Assembly (NCBI RefSeq): GCF_027570195.1
Contig: NZ_JAKMUZ010000003.1
Span: 79,011 to 143,010 of the forward strand
DNA length: 64,000 nt
DNA from: Corynebacterium yonathiae
Lineage (GTDB): Bacteria; Actinomycetota; Actinomycetes; Mycobacteriales; Mycobacteriaceae
Reading direction: 5' to 3'
Position numbers and translations under genes: made by a program. The notes under the pieces were generated by a model. That model made no database searches. It was given only the letters and a program-made list of their open reading frames with translations, and was not told the DNA's origin. Shown one piece after another: positions 1 through 8,834 of this stretch. Within the stretch, counting starts at the first letter, position 1, and every line of letters starts with the position of its first letter.

Positions 1-51
1 ATTCGCACCTGTGATACACGCCACCCACTCGCCTCCGAGGAGACGCACACC

Positions 52-1758
52 ATGAACTCTCTTGCCCTCGCCATCATCGGCATTGCGATGATGGGTGCCG
101 GCTACCTGCTCTACTCCAAGTTCCTGGGAAAGAGCATTTTCCGGCTATCTCCGAACTACTCCACCCCGGCCCACACCATGGAAGACGGCGTGGACTATGT
201 TCCCACCAATAAATACGTCTTGTGGGGACACCACTTCACCTCCGTGGCGGGCGCCGCTCCCATCATTGGTCCGGCTGTAGCCGTCATCTGGGGTTGGGTA
301 CCGGCTTTCCTTTGGGTAACCATCGGCACCGTCTTCTTTGCTGGCATGCACGATCTCGGTGCACTGTGGGCCTCGCAGCGTCACAGGGGCCAATCCATCG
401 GCACCTTGTCTGGGCGCTACATAGGCAAGCGCGGCCGCAACCTCTTTCTCATCGTCATCTTCCTGCTGCTTTTGATGGTAAACACCGCCTTCGCCGTGGT
501 AATTTCAAACCTGCTGGTATCCACTCCCACGGCCGTAATCCCCACGTGGGGAGCCATCGTTGTCGCACTGCTCATCGGTCAGGCCATCTACCGCTTCAAC
601 TGGAACCTGCCGCTAGTCTCCATCGTCGGCGTTGTCGCGCTCTACGCGCTAATGATCCTCGGCGATCGCGTCCCTGTCGTCCTGCCGGACACCGTCCTGG
701 GCATCCCCGCAAATGGCGTATGGATAATCTTGCTATTCATCTACGCCTTTATCGCATCTATGCTGCCCGTGTGGGTGCTACTGCAGCCGCGCGATTACAT
801 CAACGGCCTACAGCTTTTTGTGGGCCTGGGCATCTTGTACTGTTCCTTCCTCATTACCCGGCCGGATATTGCGGCACCGGCGCTGCGCGATACCGTGCCG
901 GAGGGCACCCCAGGTATTTTCCCGTTGCTCTTTGTCACCATCGCCTGCGGCGCTATCTCCGGCTTCCACGGTGTGGTGGCCTCCGGTACCTCCTCCAAGC
1001 AGATTGATAAGGAAACCGATGTACGCTTTGTCGGCTACTTCGGCGCTGTGGGCGAGGGTTTGCTCGCGCTGGGCACCATCATCGCTACTACCGCCGGCTT
1101 CAAGACCGCCGCGCAGTGGGAAGAGATCTATTCCGAATGGAATGCCGGCGGCGTGGAGGCCTTTGTGCAAGGCGGCGGCGCACTCATGAATGAGGGCATG
1201 GGGATTCCCACTTCCCTCTCCGGCACCATCTTGGCCACCATGGCCGTTCTCTTTGCCGCGACCACCATGGACTCGGGCGTGCGCCTGCAGCGCCTCGTGG
1301 TGCAAGAAATTGGAGAAATCATGGGAGTACGCATCAAGGCCATAGTGTCCACCATCATTGCGGTGGGCCTAGCCTTCGGCCTAACCTTCTCCGCCGGTGC
1401 GGATGGCTCGGGCGGCATGACCATTTGGCCACTATTTGGCACCACCAACCAGCTCATGGCGGGTCTTGCTTTGGCCATCGTGGTAGTCATCCTTACCCAC
1501 CTGCGCCGGCCGACGTGGCCGGTTATCATCCCGCTCATCTTCGTTACCGCCATGTCCCTCTGGGCTGCGCTACTGCAGCTAAAGTCCCTGTTCATCAACC
1601 AGAACTGGCTACTATTCTGCATGGACGTCATCATCGTAGTAGCTGCCATCTGGGTGATTGTAGAAGCCGTTGGCGCTATCTCCCGCGCCCGCAAGCAGGC
1701 CCCGCTGGAGTGGTCTGATGAAGACGTTGACGCCCCGCTGCCTGAACATGCTCGATAA
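52..1758 (+). CDS. cstA: CstA family carbon starvation / peptide-pyruvate transporter
   Basis: A 568-aa polytopic membrane protein of the CstA family. Members in E. coli take up pyruvate or peptides during carbon limitation. The N-terminal signature HHFTSVAGAAPIIGPA near residues 61-76 is typical, and hydrophobic segments run through the whole protein. It is shorter than E. coli CstA (about 700 aa) and closer in size to the short Gram-positive forms. The start is supported by a GAGGAG ribosome-binding site at about 37-42. Its last codons overlap the next gene, a small CC-terminal protein, by 11 nt, so the two are probably translationally coupled. Family assignment is firm; the substrate (pyruvate versus peptides) is inferred. 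Confidence 0.93.
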   Translation: MNSLALAIIGIAMMGAGYLLYSKFLGKSIFRLSPNYSTPAHTMEDGVDYVPTNKYVLWGHHFTSVAGAAPIIGPAVAVIWGWVPAFLWVTIGTVFFAGMHDLGALWASQRHRGQSIGTLSGRYIGKRGRNLFLIVIFLLLLMVNTAFAVVISNLLVSTPTAVIPTWGAIVVALLIGQAIYRFNWNLPLVSIVGVVALYALMILGDRVPVVLPDTVLGIPANGVWIILLFIYAFIASMLPVWVLLQPRDYINGLQLFVGLGILYCSFLITRPDIAAPALRDTVPEGTPGIFPLLFVTIACGAISGFHGVVASGTSSKQIDKETDVRFVGYFGAVGEGLLALGTIIATTAGFKTAAQWEEIYSEWNAGGVEAFVQGGGALMNEGMGIPTSLSGTILATMAVLFAATTMDSGVRLQRLVVQEIGEIMGVRIKAIVSTIIAVGLAFGLTFSAGADGSGGMTIWPLFGTTNQLMAGLALAIVVVILTHLRRPTWPVIIPLIFVTAMSLWAALLQLKSLFINQNWLLFCMDVIIVVAAIWVIVEAVGAISRARKQAPLEWSDEDVDAPLPEHAR

Positions 1759-2005
1759 GCTAAGAGCCCTCGCGACTGGGCTCAACGAGTTCTACCAGGC
1801 CCCGTACCGCGCCAGCTTCGCCAAGGCCCAGCAGCAGGAAGACGATCTCTTCCTGATGCTGGTTGCCTCGGAGGCACTTGGCATCCCCAACCCAGCCAGC
1901 TACTACACTCTGGAGCTTTTACCGCTGGTCTATGAGGATTTCCACGCCTGGCATACCCGCATGGGAATGGATCGATCCCCGCTGGAGAATTTCCAATGTT
2001 GCTAG
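1748..2005 (+). CDS. Small CC-terminal protein of the cory-CC-star type
   Basis: An 85-aa protein beginning MLDKLRALATGLNEFYQAPY and ending with two cysteines directly before the stop (FQCC). It starts inside the 3' end of cstA, and the next gene starts inside its own last codons. From memory, a corynebacterial family is named for exactly this Cys-Cys-stop ending. The E. coli partners of CstA and BtsT (YbdD and YjiX, PF04328) are also small and also end in Cys-Cys, so this is plausibly their functional counterpart. It has no signal peptide or membrane segment. Its role beside the transporter is unknown; metal, thiol or membrane-targeting chemistry at the CC tail is speculation. Confidence 0.82.
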   Translation: MLDKLRALATGLNEFYQAPYRASFAKAQQQEDDLFLMLVASEALGIPNPASYYTLELLPLVYEDFHAWHTRMGMDRSPLENFQCC

Positions 2006-2937
2006 AGACCGCCCCCATCATGTTCTTCGGTGGCAAGGGCGGGGTGGGTAAAACCACCTTGGCTACTGCTACCGCACTGCGCCTATCTCATGCCCACCGC
2101 GTCTGCCTGGTCTCTACGGATCCGGCGCATAACCTGGGGCATATCTTTGGCACTTCGCTTGGCGACGCCCCTACTTCCCTCACCCCTACCCTCTCCGCCA
2201 TCGAAATTGACCCGGCGCGCACCACGGAGCAGCACCTAGCGCAGGTGGGAAAATCAATGCGCCGCTTCATGCCCGAGCATTTACACGGCGAGGTCACCAA
2301 GCACCTCGACTTGGCCAGGCAGTCGCCGGGCACGCAAGAGGCGGCGCTGCTGGAGCGCATCGCAGCACTCGTCGTGGAAGAACCTGACTTCGATTATCTC
2401 ATCTTCGATACCGCCCCTTCCGGGCACACTTCACGGCTCATGGCCCTGCCAGAAATCATGGCGGCCTACACCGATGGGTTACTCTTTCGGCGCGAAAAAT
2501 CCGATAAATTCGGCTCGCTGGTGCGCGGGATGTCACAAGGCAGCGGCGCAGAGAATGATCCTGTTGACCGGCGTAACCAAGAAATTCGCGCGACCTTATT
2601 CCAGCGTCGCGAACGCTTTGCTCAACTGCGCGCCGCACTCACCTCCCCGCGCACGGTCTTCCATATCGTGCTCACCGCCGAACGCCTGCCCGTGCTGGAA
2701 TCGGCGGAATTTCACGCAGACCTCACCGAAAATGGCGTGCACGTGGGTTCCATGCTGGTTAACCGGCGCACCCCTGCGAACCAAGGAGAGTTCCTTGCCG
2801 CCCGGCGCGCTGCTGAAGATGAGGCACTCGCGCTTTTGCGCGCCAAGCTCCCAGATACCCCGGTGCGCGAGGTTCCGTGGCTGCCGGAGGAAGTAGGGAT
2901 TCCGGGGGTCGTCGGCAAGCTGGCGGCACATCTCTAG
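1996..2937 (+). CDS. ArsA/GET3-family ATPase
   Basis: A 313-aa soluble ATPase. It shows a deviant Walker A loop (GGKGGVGKTT, residues about 13-22), a switch I-like segment (STDPAHNLGHIFG) and a switch II DTAPSGHTSRLM near residue 138, all typical of ArsA/Get3 ATPases. It is a single-domain form, about half the length of E. coli ArsA. I see neither the CxxC zinc pair of eukaryotic Get3 nor arsenic-resistance neighbours. The ATG lies within the TGT-TGC-TAG end of the preceding CC gene, so translation is probably coupled. Because it sits in the cstA operon, it probably acts on or delivers the CC protein or the transporter rather than exporting arsenite; that is inference. Confidence 0.88.
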   Translation: MLLETAPIMFFGGKGGVGKTTLATATALRLSHAHRVCLVSTDPAHNLGHIFGTSLGDAPTSLTPTLSAIEIDPARTTEQHLAQVGKSMRRFMPEHLHGEVTKHLDLARQSPGTQEAALLERIAALVVEEPDFDYLIFDTAPSGHTSRLMALPEIMAAYTDGLLFRREKSDKFGSLVRGMSQGSGAENDPVDRRNQEIRATLFQRRERFAQLRAALTSPRTVFHIVLTAERLPVLESAEFHADLTENGVHVGSMLVNRRTPANQGEFLAARRAAEDEALALLRAKLPDTPVREVPWLPEEVGIPGVVGKLAAHL

Positions 2938-2986
2938 CTCCACCCGCCCGCGCTGCTGTGGGCCCGGGTCTGCTAAAACCGAAACT

Positions 2987-4285
2987 ATGACTTTGCTCAC
3001 CACAGAATTTCTATCCCACTTGCGCACGGAGGCTGCGGCCGATTCACGGCTGCGCATCGCGCGCAACGCCATCACCAATGTCGGGGCTGCCAAGGCAGCC
3101 TTGGACCGCGACCGCATTACCGCCCTGTACCCCACCACCGAGGTCAAGCTGGATAGCTTGGATGTCTCGGACCAGAAACGCTCGGGCCGTTGCTGGATGT
3201 TTGCGGCATTGAACGTTTTCCGCCACCGTGCAGCCAAGGCGCTCAACGTAGATAGCTTCGAGTTTTCCTTTACCTACCTGCAATACTTTGACAAGCTGGA
3301 GCGCGCCAACCTGGTGCTTAACCAGTTACTGGATAAAAAGGACGCCGGCTGGGATGACCGCACCGTCGCCGCAGTCTTAGACCACGCCGGGGCCGATGGC
3401 GGCTGGTGGTGCTTCTTTAGCAACCTAGTGTCCAAGTACGGCGTGGTGCCTGCCGAGGTCATGCCGGAGGTACGTTCTTCTGGCAATACCGCGGAAATGA
3501 ACCGCGATCTTGCCACGGTGGTGCGTCGCGCCGCCGCGCTAGATGGCCCGCGCGAGGACATCCTTGCTCAGGCGCGCAAGGATTTCCACCGCATCCTCGC
3601 CATCCACCTAGGCACCCCGCCGGAAGAATTTACCTGGGCGTATCGCACCAAGGACGAGCAATTCGTGCGCCTGCACTCTACTCCGCGCGAATTTGCAGAT
3701 AAGTACCTGCCGAAGCTGGACGAGTACGTGGTGCTGGCCGATGACCCCCGCTCCGCCAACCCCAAGCATCGCGTATTTAGCAGCGCCGAAGAGACCAATG
3801 TACTGGGCGGCGCACCGCAGGAGTACCTCAACGTCAGCGCGGCCGAATTGAAAGAGACCGCCCAGCGCAGCTTGGCCGCCGGTGAGCCGGTGTGGTTTAG
3901 CTGCGATGTTAACCGCCAATTCTCATTCCTTAACGGCGTATGGGACGAAGGCTTAGTGGATACCGATGGCCTCTACGGCATTGATTCCACCATGACTAAG
4001 GAGGAGCGTTTTACCTCCGGCGAGACCGCACCTACCCACGCGATGGTGCTCACCGGTGTTGATGGGGACCGAGCTTGGCGCGTCGAGAACTCCTGGGGCT
4101 CCAAGCCACCACGCAAGGAAGACGGCGAGGATGTGCCGGGCAAAGGGTTTGCCACGATGGCCGATGCCTGGTTTGACCAGAACATCTTCCATATCGCCGT
4201 GCGCAAGGAGCACCTGAGCGAGGAGCTCGCCCAGGCGCTAACCACCGAACCGATTGAGCTTCCCCTTTGGGACCGGATGAACTAA
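2987..4285 (+). CDS. C1 family peptidase, bleomycin hydrolase/PepC-like (copy 1)
   Basis: A 432-aa cytosolic cysteine peptidase of the papain-fold C1B group (bleomycin hydrolase/aminopeptidase C). The catalytic Cys is in SGRCWMFAALN (about residues 66-76), His in THAMVLTG and Asn in VENSWGS, so the full triad is present. There is no signal peptide, which fits the family's intracellular oligopeptide trimming. The upstream gap of 49 nt contains TGCTAAAAC about 10 nt before the ATG, a possible extended -10 element. A paralogue follows after 13 nt. The physiological substrate is not visible from the sequence. Confidence 0.9.
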   Translation: MTLLTTEFLSHLRTEAAADSRLRIARNAITNVGAAKAALDRDRITALYPTTEVKLDSLDVSDQKRSGRCWMFAALNVFRHRAAKALNVDSFEFSFTYLQYFDKLERANLVLNQLLDKKDAGWDDRTVAAVLDHAGADGGWWCFFSNLVSKYGVVPAEVMPEVRSSGNTAEMNRDLATVVRRAAALDGPREDILAQARKDFHRILAIHLGTPPEEFTWAYRTKDEQFVRLHSTPREFADKYLPKLDEYVVLADDPRSANPKHRVFSSAEETNVLGGAPQEYLNVSAAELKETAQRSLAAGEPVWFSCDVNRQFSFLNGVWDEGLVDTDGLYGIDSTMTKEERFTSGETAPTHAMVLTGVDGDRAWRVENSWGSKPPRKEDGEDVPGKGFATMADAWFDQNIFHIAVRKEHLSEELAQALTTEPIELPLWDRMN

Positions 4286-4298
4286 GGAGAATCGAGAA

Positions 4299-5600
4299 AT
4301 GACCGAGATTAAACCGAACGAGGTTCATGCCGCCAATACTGAGCTCGCCGGCGATGCCACGCTACGTATGCTGCGCAATGGGGTGGCTCAAGAAGGCGTC
4401 GACAAGCTCAGCCTCGACCGCGAGGTACTGCACTCCCTTAACCGGGTAACCAGTCATAAGCTAGATTCCTGGGGTGTGGCCGACCAGAAGGCTTCTGGCC
4501 GCTGCTGGATTTTTGCCGGCCTGAATTCCCTGCGCGGTGGGTTGATGGACAAGGCCAAGCTTAAAGATTTTGAGCTTTCCCAGACCTATATTTACTTCTT
4601 TGACAAGCTCGAGAAGGCCAACTGGTTCCTCACTGCCATGGCTGAGCTGAAGGACCGCGATCTTACGGACCGCACGGTGACCAAGCTCATGGATGACCCC
4701 ATCGATGACGGCGGCCAGTGGTCCATGTTCGTTGCCCTGGTGGAAAAGTACGGCGTGGTACCGCAGTACGCCATGCCGGAGACTGCGTCCTCCGAGGCCA
4801 CGGCGATGCTCAACCGCAACCTACAGACCGTGCTGCGCCGCGCCGCACATCGTATCCGCAGCGGCGAAGAGGGCGCGCATGAGCAGGCGCTTGCCGACGT
4901 CTACCGTATCCTCACCGCCAACCTTGGCCTGCCGCCCGAGGACTTCGTGTGGCAGTACCGCGATAAGGACGATGAATTCCACCGCGCAGGCACCTATACC
5001 CCGCAGGAGTTTGCTAAGGAATACCTGCCGGCGGATCTCAGCGAGTACGTGTGCGTGGTCAATGATCCGCGCAATGCCTATGGTGAGCTCTACACCGTGG
5101 ATTATCTGGGCAATGTGGCCGGTAAACGCGTGACCTACCTCAACGCCCCAATCGAGGTGCTGCGCGATGCCGCCCGTGCCTCCATCGAAGATGGTCAGCC
5201 GGTATGGTTCGGCTGCGATACCGACCAGCAATCCGATGATGAGCACGGCGTATGGGCCAAGCACCTGCACGATTATGAGGCCTTCTACGGCGTGCAGATG
5301 GATGTGGACAAGGCGCAGCGTCTACGCCTGCACGAGTCCTTGATGACGCATGCGATGGTCTTAACTGGCGCCGATATCGCTGAAGACGGCACCGTTAACC
5401 GCTGGCGCGTGGAAAATTCCTGGGGCTCGAAGAAGGCCGATAAGGGATTTTGGACCATGGCGGATGATTGGTTCGACGAATTCGTCTTCGAAATCGCCGT
5501 GCACCCCTCCCGCCTGCCGGAGCAATACCAAGCGGCGCTGCAGTCCGAGTCTGTGACCGCCCTGCCGGCCTGGGACCCGATGGGGGCGTTGGCGCGCTAG
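4299..5600 (+). CDS. C1 family peptidase, bleomycin hydrolase/PepC-like (copy 2)
   Basis: A 433-aa paralogue of the preceding gene. It has the same architecture and an intact triad: Cys in SGRCWIFAGLN, His in THAMVLTGA and Asn in VENSWGS. The two copies are clearly related along their whole length but differ at many positions, so this is an old tandem duplication rather than a recent one. An AAGGAG sequence at the end of copy 1 serves as ribosome-binding site, so both probably share one transcript. The stop codon overlaps the stop of the convergent GNAT gene within a shared CTAG. Copy-specific substrate preference is possible but not shown. Confidence 0.9.
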   Translation: MTEIKPNEVHAANTELAGDATLRMLRNGVAQEGVDKLSLDREVLHSLNRVTSHKLDSWGVADQKASGRCWIFAGLNSLRGGLMDKAKLKDFELSQTYIYFFDKLEKANWFLTAMAELKDRDLTDRTVTKLMDDPIDDGGQWSMFVALVEKYGVVPQYAMPETASSEATAMLNRNLQTVLRRAAHRIRSGEEGAHEQALADVYRILTANLGLPPEDFVWQYRDKDDEFHRAGTYTPQEFAKEYLPADLSEYVCVVNDPRNAYGELYTVDYLGNVAGKRVTYLNAPIEVLRDAARASIEDGQPVWFGCDTDQQSDDEHGVWAKHLHDYEAFYGVQMDVDKAQRLRLHESLMTHAMVLTGADIAEDGTVNRWRVENSWGSKKADKGFWTMADDWFDEFVFEIAVHPSRLPEQYQAALQSESVTALPAWDPMGALAR

Positions 5601-6217
5601 GTCTGCGGTGCACCCAAGCGGCGCACATAGAGCATGCACACCAAGTCGCGGTCCTCATTGACCGCGATGGTGCGCTCGTCCACCTGAGTAAAACCGCGGC
5701 TGTCGTAGAACTGATAAGTACAGCCATCATCGGTAAATAGGTAGATATTCTTTCCCGCGTGGCGGGCTTCGAAGGCCTCAAGCAGCGCGGTGCCCACGCC
5801 GCTCACGCCGGAGTTAGGGTCAGCTACCAGGAAGCCGATTTCGCCGTCAATGGGATGCTCGCCCAAGTACTTGAGCAGCATGTCCTTATTGGCAGAGTCA
5901 TAGTCATCACGGTGCCCGCCGGGGCGCAGATTATTGAAAATTTCCACCGCGTGGACATAAGCCTTTCGCCACCATGGATACGGCAGAGCGGGCTTGCCCT
6001 TCATGGAGGCCAAAAGCACGCCAAGAAAGCGGTCTCCATCATAAGCGGCCAGAATATCGGTGGCCTTGGCGCACTCTAAATCCCAAAAATAACGGCCATA
6101 GGCCCGCTCGAAGCGCCGGCTTTTTACAAACCAATGCAGATGCATACCTTCGATGGCAAAAGAAATGGCCGCGGGTTCATCGCGCGGGTCAAGGTCGCGG
6201 ATCTGGATATCGGTCAT
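5597..6217 (-). CDS. GNAT family N-acetyltransferase
   Basis: A 206-aa single-domain acetyltransferase. An early DLDPRDEPA stretch is followed by a central beta-strand region and a segment GVSGVGTALLEAFEARHAGK (about residues 135-154), which aligns with the acetyl-CoA-binding motif A (usually Q/RxxGxG/A). The C-terminal FYDSRGFTQVDERT matches the usual GNAT strand 7 region. It overlaps the upstream panC-like gene by one base and is the last gene of the long minus-strand series. The acceptor substrate cannot be inferred; no antibiotic-specific motif is recognisable. Confidence 0.8.
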   Translation of the reverse strand: MTDIQIRDLDPRDEPAAISFAIEGMHLHWFVKSRRFERAYGRYFWDLECAKATDILAAYDGDRFLGVLLASMKGKPALPYPWWRKAYVHAVEIFNNLRPGGHRDDYDSANKDMLLKYLGEHPIDGEIGFLVADPNSGVSGVGTALLEAFEARHAGKNIYLFTDDGCTYQFYDSRGFTQVDERTIAVNEDRDLVCMLYVRRLGAPQT

Positions 6218-7119
6218 TAGTCCTCCGATAGCTGCTGAAAAGCGGCATCTTGTGCGCGCTGTTGCTCGCGTTGCTGTTCGCGCTCGAGCTCTGCCTTGGC
6301 TTCGTGTTCTTCAATATTATTAAAGCCGATGCCCAGCGGCAGGCCCACATTATCGATGAGCCGGACGCCGCCGATGGTAGCCGCAACAAGCAGGCGGGCA
6401 TCGCCCTCCTCGGGAGGGGTTCCTAAGTCGCGGCCGCGCACCTCGAGGTACTCGGGCTCAACACCCGCTGCGCGCAGCACCTCCGCGGCGACCTCACGGA
6501 CCTTGTCTGCCCCTGCCTCGGCTGCATGAGCGCCGGCGGTCAGCGCTGCCGATAGGGCCGCTACTTGATCGCGGGATTCGGCGGGCACGTTGGTATTGCG
6601 CAGGCTCATTACCACGCCATCGGGCATACGCACGGCCGGAACGCCTTGCACGCGAACCCCCAGGTGGAAGTCCTGGGCTGCGTGGTGGAGGGCAAGGAGG
6701 AGCTCGTAGTCTTTCTCGCCGAACAGGACGTCGGTAGGCGAAAGCGTCAGAATGAGCGCAAGGTAGAGCGTGAGATCCTTGCTGAGATGTGGCTCCAAGG
6801 TGGTCGCGGCGTTGGCTGGGGTCACGGCAATGCGGCGGCCATGCGGCCACAAGGATTCGGGCGAGTAGTCCCACACGATGTCCACGCCCTCAGCCCGCAG
6901 GAGCTCAAGGCCCTCCTCGCGCGGGGACTGCAGGGCCACGACGGTGACCGCACCGCGGATATGCTTGGCCGCGCGCACCAGCGCAATATGGCCAGCGTGC
7001 ACGCCCGTAGTCAGCGGCACTAACGCCACTGGACGGCCGGTCTTATGAAAAGCGCTGCCGACCATGCGGATGCGCTCAATCTCGCTTATGACGGTGGCGT
7101 TTCCTAGCTCTAGGCTCAT
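6217..7119 (-). CDS. panC: Divergent pantoate-beta-alanine ligase-like protein (PanC family)
   Basis: A 300-aa nucleotidyltransferase-fold protein. The start at 7119 is chosen because its ATG overlaps the stop of the upstream gene; a longer reading from 7143 lacks this coupling. The family-level match rests on VPLTTGVHAGH (HxGH nucleotide motif), LFGEKDYELLLALH and a C-terminal GVRLIDNVGL ending. It departs from canonical PanC: MGALH is TTGVH, the usual FVNPxQF segment is absent (VALQSPREEG occupies that place), and SSRN reads SLRN. It may be a paralogue with altered activity, a canonical panC being elsewhere in the genome. The position after the DUF2520-like gene matches mycobacterial gene order (Rv3603c-Rv3602c). 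Confidence 0.75.
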   Translation of the reverse strand: MSLELGNATVISEIERIRMVGSAFHKTGRPVALVPLTTGVHAGHIALVRAAKHIRGAVTVVALQSPREEGLELLRAEGVDIVWDYSPESLWPHGRRIAVTPANAATTLEPHLSKDLTLYLALILTLSPTDVLFGEKDYELLLALHHAAQDFHLGVRVQGVPAVRMPDGVVMSLRNTNVPAESRDQVAALSAALTAGAHAAEAGADKVREVAAEVLRAAGVEPEYLEVRGRDLGTPPEEGDARLLVAATIGGVRLIDNVGLPLGIGFNNIEEHEAKAELEREQQREQQRAQDAAFQQLSED

Positions 7120-7790
7120 CGGCTCTCCTCTTGTAGGGCCCACATTTCTAGCTCTTCGCGGCCATCCACCTCGCCTAAGCGGCGGGCAACCTCCACGTAG
7201 CTGCGCCGTAGGCCGGGATCGGTGGCGCCGCGATAGGCGGCGATGATTTCTTCGGTGTCCATGTCCTCCCCCACCAGGGGCGGCTCTTCTGAAGGCGAGA
7301 GGAAATGGGCATCAACCGCTGCAGAGATATGCAAGTGCCGAAGCATTTCGGCGTAGTAGGCGCGGGCGGCAAAGGGGGCACGTTCGGCGTCGGAAAGTGC
7401 CACGGTCTCTGCGCGAAACTCGGCGATATTAAGTTCCACCACGGTCTCGCCCAACTCATCCAGGGTGGTCACTGCCCAACGCTTAAGTGTAAATGGGGCG
7501 AGCGCCGCGACAACACAGCCGTGAGTTTCTAGCGGATCCAATACCTGCACCCCACGTGAAAGGCAGGTGTGGAAGACGATTAGCCCACGATGAACATGGG
7601 GTTCGAGCAGCTCCACGGTGGCTTCCAGGCGGGCATCGCCCACGGCGATAATGAGAGTCTCGAAGGAAGCAAGCTCGGCTGGGTCCGAGAGCATCTGCAC
7701 TTCATGGCCGGCGCGTTCCATGGCATTGGCCAAGGTAAAGCCGGCCAGACTGCGGCCGAAGAGAGCTACCCGCATGCGTGGCGGGCGCAT
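7116..7790 (-). CDS. Rossmann-fold / DUF2520-like protein
   Basis: A 224-aa protein with an N-terminal nucleotide-binding Rossmann pattern (VALFGRSLAGFTLANAMERAGH, of which GRSLAG is the glycine-containing loop at about residues 11-16), then an alpha-helical C-terminal half. Proteins of this kind (Rossmann-like plus DUF2520) sit between folK-linked membrane genes and panC in mycobacteria and resemble ketopantoate reductase or 6-phosphogluconate dehydrogenase folds. The loop has fewer glycines than the usual GxGxxG. It is coupled to panC by a 4-nt overlap and to the DUF6779-like gene by abutting frames. A role in pantothenate metabolism is plausible from context but unproven. Confidence 0.72.
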   Translation of the reverse strand: MRPPRMRVALFGRSLAGFTLANAMERAGHEVQMLSDPAELASFETLIIAVGDARLEATVELLEPHVHRGLIVFHTCLSRGVQVLDPLETHGCVVAALAPFTLKRWAVTTLDELGETVVELNIAEFRAETVALSDAERAPFAARAYYAEMLRHLHISAAVDAHFLSPSEEPPLVGEDMDTEEIIAAYRGATDPGLRRSYVEVARRLGEVDGREELEMWALQEESR

Positions 7791-8834
7791 TTATTTATCC
7801 TTCTTTTTCTTCGCCTGGGCTAAAAGCTCGGCCACGGATACCGCGCCCTCGCGCTTATCATCGCTGCGGCGGCGACCGCGGGAATCGGGCTCTTCGGTGG
7901 CCGCGCGATGGTGCGATCGGGCCGCCTTCTGGCGTACCGGCTCGAACTTCTCTGCGGCCACGTGCTGGCCAGAGCCCGGGTACTCCGCGCGCTCATCGTG
8001 CTGCGACGCCGGCTGCTGCGGGATGTCCTGGGTCTCATCAGTGGCTGTGGTCGCAGCCTCCGGCTTGCGGTGGCTACCGTGGTGTTCGCTGGAGGCGGAA
8101 GCGTGGGTGGTCTTCAAGGAGTCATCTCCGCCGGTATCCCAGCGCACCGCCTGGAAACCGCCGGTATCAAAGGTGGAGGCGCCAGAAGCCTTGCCGGAGG
8201 TGCTCTGCGCGCGGGTCTTTTCGCTAATGATGTCATTGAGCGGGTTGGACTCGGCATGCGCCGCGGACGGCTGGTTGCCTAGACGGCCGGCGATAGCATC
8301 GGCAGACGGAGCACCGGAAGAGGACTGGGTGAAATCCACATTGCCATCGTCCGCACTCGGACGCGCGGCGGCTGCGGTCTGGGCCTCCAGCTGCATGATG
8401 CGGCGGGCCTCAGCATGCAGGGCGGCTGGTTCATAGGTGAACTCGTGGCCGGAGAGGTCCTCAATCTGCTTGCGGATGGAGGAGAGCTCGGTACGGATCT
8501 CATCGAGCAATTCCTGGTCCGGCAGAGGCTGCCCATCGGCGGCGCGGGCTTGCTTCAGCTCGGCTCGGTGGGCACGCTCCTGCAGTTCTAGCTTGGTGAC
8601 AGACTCCTGGGCCTGGCGGCGATAGCGCATCACCAGGAAAAATCCGAGCACGGCGGCCCACAGGGCGGCAATGAGCGCGATCTTAAGCGCTGCGGCAGAA
8701 CCGGAAATCAGCATAACGATGCTGGCGAGTACAGCCAGCACCACAAGGACGATGAGCCCAATCTGGCCCAGATCCGGCTTGGTCGTCTTGGCGGGAGTAT
8801 TGCTAGAAGAAGAGCGCGGCTCAGTCATGCTCAC
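7791..8834 (-). CDS. Membrane protein with cytoplasmic tail, DUF6779-like
   Basis: A 347-aa protein with two N-terminal membrane segments (about residues 24-46 and 49-70), a charged coiled-coil-prone stretch (residues 70-135) and a long low-complexity hydrophilic tail ending in KKKKDK. The position matches the mycobacterial Rv3604c-type gene in the folK-panC interval. The GTG at 8834 overlaps the upstream stop (TAGTG) and has better spacing to a GGCGG sequence than the ATG two codons later, so the start could be either. No catalytic motif is visible. The conserved neighbourhood is the main clue, and its function is unknown. Confidence 0.65.
   Translation of the reverse strand: MSMTEPRSSSSNTPAKTTKPDLGQIGLIVLVVLAVLASIVMLISGSAAALKIALIAALWAAVLGFFLVMRYRRQAQESVTKLELQERAHRAELKQARAADGQPLPDQELLDEIRTELSSIRKQIEDLSGHEFTYEPAALHAEARRIMQLEAQTAAAARPSADDGNVDFTQSSSGAPSADAIAGRLGNQPSAAHAESNPLNDIISEKTRAQSTSGKASGASTFDTGGFQAVRWDTGGDDSLKTTHASASSEHHGSHRKPEAATTATDETQDIPQQPASQHDERAEYPGSGQHVAAEKFEPVRQKAARSHHRAATEEPDSRGRRRSDDKREGAVSVAELLAQAKKKKDK

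Noticed and set aside
1996..2937. Arsenic-resistance role for the ArsA-like ATPase
   Set aside because: No ArsB, ArsD, ArsR or ArsC neighbours, and it is a single-domain form embedded in the cstA unit.
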